Source: CAG-411 sp963643465
Lineage (GTDB): Bacteria > Bacillota > Clostridia > Lachnospirales > Lachnospiraceae
Assembly: GCA_963643465.1 (NCBI GenBank)
Contig: CAVIJT010000006.1
Coordinates: forward strand, 62,001 to 126,000
Length of the DNA: 64,000 nucleotides
Reading direction: 5' to 3'
Part shown: positions 60,008-64,000 of the stretch, piece by piece
Position numbering within the stretch: position 1 is the stretch's first letter
Layout: every line of letters begins with the position of its first letter
The notes under the pieces: generated by a model
Told to the model about the DNA's origin: nothing
Database searches by the model: none
What the model saw: the letters and a program-made list of their open reading frames with translations, nothing else
Translations under genes and position numbers: made by a program

Positions 60008-62632
60008 TTATTGAGCAATCGGCAATTGCAATATGGCCTTAAACAAATCACCGTCGATTTCTACAAAGAAGTTTCCTTCCTGCAACTCTGCCAGACTTTT
60101 TGCAATATTTAATCCCAATCCACTGCCTTCCGTATTACGAGATTTATCTCCTCTGGTAAATCTCTCCATCAATTCCTCTGCACTAATGTTTAATTCATAC
60201 GCAGATACATTCTTTACCACAATTTCAATCATTTGTTCCTTTTGCTCTGCGTCTACATAAACACGACTGTTTGGCTGTGCATATTTTGTTACGTTTGCAA
60301 AAAGATTTTCCACAATTCTCCACGCCAGTCTACCATCTGCCTGTACAAACCAAATGTTACCCTGCACGCTGTTTTTAAGCTCTAATTCGCTTTTTTCAAA
60401 CTTTTCAGAAAACTCTCCGGCTGCCTGACAAACCAATGCACCAATATCGATTTTTGTAATCTCTGCTGCCATAGCACCGCTGGATGCTTTTGCAGCTTCA
60501 AACAAATCATCTGTAAGTATTTTTAATCGCTGCGATTTTTGGTCTAATACTTCCACATATTCTTTTGCCTTTTCCGGCTGTACCTCTTCTCTCTTTAATA
60601 AATCAACATAAGTAATAATTGAAGTAAGAGGTGTTTTAATGTCGTGTGACACATTGGAAATCAATTCTGTTTTTAAACGTTCCGAACGAAGCATATCATC
60701 CACTGCACGTTCCAATCCCTCAGACAGACAATTGATGTCCCATGTCAACTGATTCAAATGATTCTGTTTTCCATCTGTTGGGATTTGATAAGTTAAATCC
60801 CCTCCTCGGATTCTCTTTACGCCTTCTATGATAACTGATAGTTTTCTTACAGTCCGATTGATATAAGCAACAATCAACAGCCACATACCAATCATTAATA
60901 ACATGAAAAACATTGCCATTCCCATATCCCATGCTTCCACAGCCTTCATTGTCAAAACTTCCAGAAAAATCCATACAACAAACAATAAAACCATAATAAG
61001 TGTCATTTTTCGGCTAAGTTTTCCCTGATTGACTCTTCCCTGCACTCTTCCCATTACTAATGCAAAAACAGAGTTTTTATATAAGGTTTTTGCCTTTTTT
61101 CTTCGCACCAATGAAAACAATATCTGAACAAGCAACCACAGACAAAATCCAATCTCTGCCAGATTAAAGATTACCCATCCATTATTTTTTCCATTAACGA
61201 TTTCTGTTTCATATATGCTGTTATACATACCAACGAAAAGCCCGGCAATAATACCTCCTCCAATGAGCAACATTATTTCAGTCTTCCAATGGTCAAAAAA
61301 TACAAGCTGTACCTCCTCAGTATCTGCTTTTCTACCACATATATAACACAAAAACAACACAAGCAAGCCTGCACATACTGCATCTACAATTAAACCAATT
61401 GCGCAATTTTCTATTTTTTTATCAAGCTGTGTAATGGAAGCTCTTTCTTTTTCCCAAGAAGTATAGTATGTTTCCAAACGTTTTTGTACATAATCTTTCT
61501 TCACACCAAACTGAATACTGTAGCTGGCTGGACTCTTTAACATTGCAGAAACTGGAAAGGATACTTCCAACGCCTGTGCTTGTTCTACTTCTCCTGGATT
61601 TTCTACGTAATACCCCATTTTTAAAGAAGTAGAAATATTTTTACGCAGGTTTTCTTTTTCTGTTTTTGTCAGTTTATATACATTGTCTTCTGTCTTCTGG
61701 ACATTTTCCTTATTCAACACCTCCTGAATACTTTTTATTTTTTTACTCATCTCATTGCAATACTTTTCATATTCTGGAGTCCCCTCATCGTACCATTCAT
61801 ACGTTTCAGGATTATAATAATATCCATCATAAGTATCTATATACAATCCTGATGCCTCGTCATACTCATAATCAGAAAGCTCTTCATCGAAATTTAACGT
61901 TGCATAATTTGGATAACATCCATAAATCTTATAATAGGTACTCTTTTCCACCGCTGTATGTCTTGGCACATTTTCTTCTGTTGCCAAATAACATAAAAAT
62001 CTTTGCAAGGAATCCTTATATAATTCTAAATGATTCACAAGTTCATTGATAATAGAATCGCAATGGGAAGGATATTCACTGACAAGCTCCTGCATCAACG
62101 CTCCTACATCTAACCATTCAAAGTCAACGCTGTGATAAGTTTCCTCCTCATCAAAATAGGAAATAGTACCAAAATACACATTATCCCAATTTCTATCGTA
62201 AATCTCTCCCTGCATGGAACCTTCATATTTTATTTGAATAGCATCTTTAGAAATATCATCTACACTGTTACAGTTAGAAAATTCATGTTGCTTTCCCTCG
62301 GTATCTGTATAAACAATGTTATAATTATACATTCCCTGTAATGCTTCATTTAATCCTTCTGCCAACTGTTTTGCATCCTGGTCTTCTTCCACGTTTGCCA
62401 TCATGCAATGCAGCACTTGATAAAACCGTTCTTTTACTTCTTCTTGAAATTCCGTATCTCCAAACAATTCATAAGGATAACGAATTCCATTAGTATTCTT
62501 AGCATAATCTGACTGATAAATCTGAATCTGATTTGCAAATACCGCTCCTAATACGATACAACCTATCAACAATATATTACATACAACTTTTACAATTCCA
62601 TTCCTACTAAATCTTTTCCACTTTGTATCCAA
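60008..62632 (-). CDS. Sensor histidine kinase
   Basis: An 874-residue membrane kinase. One N-terminal helix (about 13-34), a large outside domain (about 35-410) rich in Tyr/Asp/Glu (DYEYDEASGLY), then five helices between about 412 and 592, a HAMP-like stretch, HisKA with the phosphorylated His663 in SNVSHDIKTPL, and the ATPase domain with N-box ENLFANVTKYA (about 776-786) and GSGLGL. The likely start is a TTG at 62632, inside the regulator gene by 26 bp, with AAGGTGG upstream. It forms a pair with the OmpR-type regulator. The signal is unknown. Confidence 0.88.
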   Translation of the reverse strand: MDTKWKRFSRNGIVKVVCNILLIGCIVLGAVFANQIQIYQSDYAKNTNGIRYPYELFGDTEFQEEVKERFYQVLHCMMANVEEDQDAKQLAEGLNEALQGMYNYNIVYTDTEGKQHEFSNCNSVDDISKDAIQIKYEGSMQGEIYDRNWDNVYFGTISYFDEEETYHSVDFEWLDVGALMQELVSEYPSHCDSIINELVNHLELYKDSLQRFLCYLATEENVPRHTAVEKSTYYKIYGCYPNYATLNFDEELSDYEYDEASGLYIDTYDGYYYNPETYEWYDEGTPEYEKYCNEMSKKIKSIQEVLNKENVQKTEDNVYKLTKTEKENLRKNISTSLKMGYYVENPGEVEQAQALEVSFPVSAMLKSPASYSIQFGVKKDYVQKRLETYYTSWEKERASITQLDKKIENCAIGLIVDAVCAGLLVLFLCYICGRKADTEEVQLVFFDHWKTEIMLLIGGGIIAGLFVGMYNSIYETEIVNGKNNGWVIFNLAEIGFCLWLLVQILFSLVRRKKAKTLYKNSVFALVMGRVQGRVNQGKLSRKMTLIMVLLFVVWIFLEVLTMKAVEAWDMGMAMFFMLLMIGMWLLIVAYINRTVRKLSVIIEGVKRIRGGDLTYQIPTDGKQNHLNQLTWDINCLSEGLERAVDDMLRSERLKTELISNVSHDIKTPLTSIITYVDLLKREEVQPEKAKEYVEVLDQKSQRLKILTDDLFEAAKASSGAMAAEITKIDIGALVCQAAGEFSEKFEKSELELKNSVQGNIWFVQADGRLAWRIVENLFANVTKYAQPNSRVYVDAEQKEQMIEIVVKNVSAYELNISAEELMERFTRGDKSRNTEGSGLGLNIAKSLAELQEGNFFVEIDGDLFKAILQLPIAQ

Positions 62633-63302
62633 CGCCCCATACCACCTTTACATATTTTGGTTCTTTTGCATTAATTTCAATTTTTTCTCTAATTCTTCGG
62701 ATATGTACAGAAACCGTATTTTCTGCATTCACAGAAGGCTCCTTCCACACATTTTCATAAATTTGTGAAATCGAAAAAACTTTTCCAGCATTTTTGGCTA
62801 AGAATGACAGAATTCCAAATTCCACCGGTGTTAGTTTCTTTTCCTCTCCATCCACTCTCACTTCATGTGTCTCCATATTGATTTCCAAGTTTCCTGTGCG
62901 TATCACATTTGCACTTTCTTTTGTATCAAAGCTTCCAAGGCTTGTGTACCTGCGCAACTGGCTTTTTACCCTTGCCAATAATTCCAAAGGATTAAACGGT
63001 TTTGTTACATAGTCATCTGCTCCCACATTCAGACCAAGCACCTTATCGTAATCTTCTCCCTTAGCAGACAAAATAATAATGGGAATATTTTTCTCTTCAC
63101 GAATTTTCATGGTCGCTTTAATGCCATCCATCTTTGGCATCATAATATCCATTAAAATTAAATGTACGGTTTCTTTTTTTACCGTTTCCAGTGCCTCAAT
63201 TCCGTTTTCAGCTCTAAGCACTTCATATCCCTCATTGGTTAAATAAATTCCCAACGCATCTGCAATTGCCTTTTCATCTTCACATACTAAAATTCGATAC
63301 AT
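62607..63302 (-). CDS. OmpR-family response regulator
   Basis: A 231-residue regulator: receiver domain 1-120 with acidic pocket CEDE, phospho-acceptor Asp52 in LMDIMMP, Thr/Ser switch in ILSAKG and Lys in VTKPF. The winged-helix DNA-binding domain spans about 130-230 (LTPVEFGILSFLAKNAGKVF, VHIRRIREKI). It overlaps the kinase gene. The promoter region carries repeated CTTAAGAT-type half-sites, which suggests that it controls its own operon. Confidence 0.95.
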   Translation of the reverse strand: MYRILVCEDEKAIADALGIYLTNEGYEVLRAENGIEALETVKKETVHLILMDIMMPKMDGIKATMKIREEKNIPIIILSAKGEDYDKVLGLNVGADDYVTKPFNPLELLARVKSQLRRYTSLGSFDTKESANVIRTGNLEINMETHEVRVDGEEKKLTPVEFGILSFLAKNAGKVFSISQIYENVWKEPSVNAENTVSVHIRRIREKIEINAKEPKYVKVVWGVGYKVEKI

Positions 63303-63331
63303 GTTTTTCTCCTTTCTCTGTCACATCTATT

Positions 63332-63389
63332 ACTATACACTAAGATTCTTAAGATAAAATAAAATAAATTCCTAAGATTTTCTTAAGAT
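63332..63389 (-). promoter_or_regulatory. Promoter with direct-repeat half-sites of the two-component operon
   Basis: A -10-like TATAGT (63332-63337, minus strand) is preceded by repeats of ATCTTA[A/G]: TAAGATTCTTAAGAT at 63341-63355, and CCTAAGATTTTCTTAAGAT around 63371-63389 with an 11-bp period. The remaining spacer to 63558 holds a terminator only. Confidence 0.5.
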
Positions 63390-63422
63390 TGTTCCAAATT
63401 AACTACAAATGGGATAAAAGAA

Positions 63423-63463
63423 AATCGGAAGTGCTACACTAACCTCGTGCAACACCCCCGATT
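63423..63463 (-). terminator. Terminator of the DY-rich protein gene
   Basis: On the minus strand AATCGG pairs with CCGATT, with further pairing of GTGTTGCAC-type sequence inside, followed by TTCTTTT. Confidence 0.65.
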
Positions 63464-63558
63464 CTTTACTTTTACTGTCTTAGCATTGGGATATATGCGA
63501 AACTCTTAGTTTTAAGCTACACCAAATCCCTTTTCATCTTCCTTATGCCACTTTTTCA

Positions 63559-64000
63559 TTAGAATTCATAGTCATCGTAATCATAATCTTCATAGTCGTA
63601 ATCTTCGTAGTCATAATCATCACTATAATCATAGTCATAATCGTCACTATAATTATAATCATCACTGTAGTCATCAGCACCGATACTGTCTGTCATATTC
63701 ATAATGCTACTCCATGTATCTTCATCAATGCCAGTAAGTTCTGTCAAACGTTGCACCAATACATCGATATTTCCTATCATTTCCGTATAATAGGTTTGCA
63801 TTTGCTCTTCATCCTTAATATCATAGATTGTCGCATCCTCGCTTGGCTTTACAGATTCCATATCTTGACCAGTAGTAAACATAAGCGTAACAGTTCCCCA
63901 CTGAACTCCAGCATAAGATATACCGATTTTAGCTGTTTTTTCTGTTTTCTCCTGTGCCAATGTAACATCAAGTGATGCTCCTGGTAATTGATCGGTACTA
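63559..64000 (-). CDS. C-terminal part of an unknown protein with acidic Asp-Tyr tail (5' end outside window)
   Basis: The frame stays open to the window edge, so at least 146 C-terminal residues are seen and the real start lies outside; an internal TTG at 63960 is not a convincing start. A folded part (ISYAGVQWGTVTLMFTTGQD, then a helical stretch with NIDVLVQRLTELTGIDE) leads to about 35 residues made almost only of Asp, Tyr and Glu (DYEDYDYEDYDYDDYEF at the end). The family is not recognised. Tyr/Asp tails can bind metal or basic surfaces; no more can be said. Confidence 0.7.
   Translation of the reverse strand, partial: STDQLPGASLDVTLAQEKTEKTAKIGISYAGVQWGTVTLMFTTGQDMESVKPSEDATIYDIKDEEQMQTYYTEMIGNIDVLVQRLTELTGIDEDTWSSIMNMTDSIGADDYSDDYNYSDDYDYDYSDDYDYEDYDYEDYDYDDYEF

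Overview
The window looks like chromosomal DNA of a low-GC, spore-forming anaerobic Clostridium, most probably a member of the Lachnospiraceae. The support is a SipL-like DUF3794/LysM protein, a T-box-controlled aspS, an L10-leader-controlled rplJL pair, an F-type ATP synthase operon, a surface pullulanase with starch-binding proteins, and an LPQTG protein with its own sortase. The genus cannot be fixed from the sequence. No tRNA, rRNA, CRISPR array, phage or transposase gene was recognised.

Layout. 1-96 is the tail of a GGDEF protein. 172-3231 is a T-box / aspS / dus operon. 3318-8204 is a MacB/FtsX-type ABC exporter and a membrane GGDEF protein. 8349-15372 is a flavin-based electron-transfer cluster on the minus strand: NusG-II protein, Gx-family membrane protein, ApbE flavin transferase, a three-domain and a one-domain FMN-binding protein, and a NapH-like Fe-S membrane protein, followed by a separately transcribed Tp47-like secreted protein. 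It resembles the Listeria eetA/eetB/fmnB/pplA module but has no NADH dehydrogenase or quinone genes here. 15710-24022 is a surface starch region (three-CBM binding protein and membrane-anchored pullulanase) enclosing a RiPP-like pair: a nucleotidyltransferase/HPr-kinase-like fusion and a 62-residue peptide with a lasso-type leader. 24185-33285 holds small secreted and housekeeping genes (cyclophilin, rplJL, sipL-like, veg, HAD phosphatase, PrcB-like lipoprotein) and an unannotated C-rich small RNA. 33337-38410 is a surface-protein locus: fibro-slime LPQTG protein, 57-residue protein, BTAD/degenerate-GGDEF regulator and sortase. 38460-45314 carries fba, an Mrp-NifX fusion, rpoD, ilvE and a SEC-C protein. 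45657-52454 is the complete ATP synthase operon, with a tandem duplication of atpE and a previously hidden 35-residue membrane ORF. 52897-64000 has fabH, a second ABC exporter behind a palindromic operator, a DUF3810 protein, a two-component system and a partial acidic DY-rich protein.

Main points to follow up: (1) the leader-bearing peptide and fused NTase/kinase at 18357-20820, which lack the usual lasso cyclase, RRE and protease; (2) a shared TTAG-N6-CTAA operator, present four times, linking the electron-transfer operon, the Tp47-like gene and an ABC exporter; (3) a structured RNA at 32559-32738 with two C-rich single-stranded segments, one matching nine bases of the veg ribosome-binding region; (4) evidence that AspRS is non-discriminating and that its T-box reads an Asn codon; (5) duplicated atpE plus the small ORF in the atp operon. 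Functions are read from motifs and family knowledge; no database search was possible.
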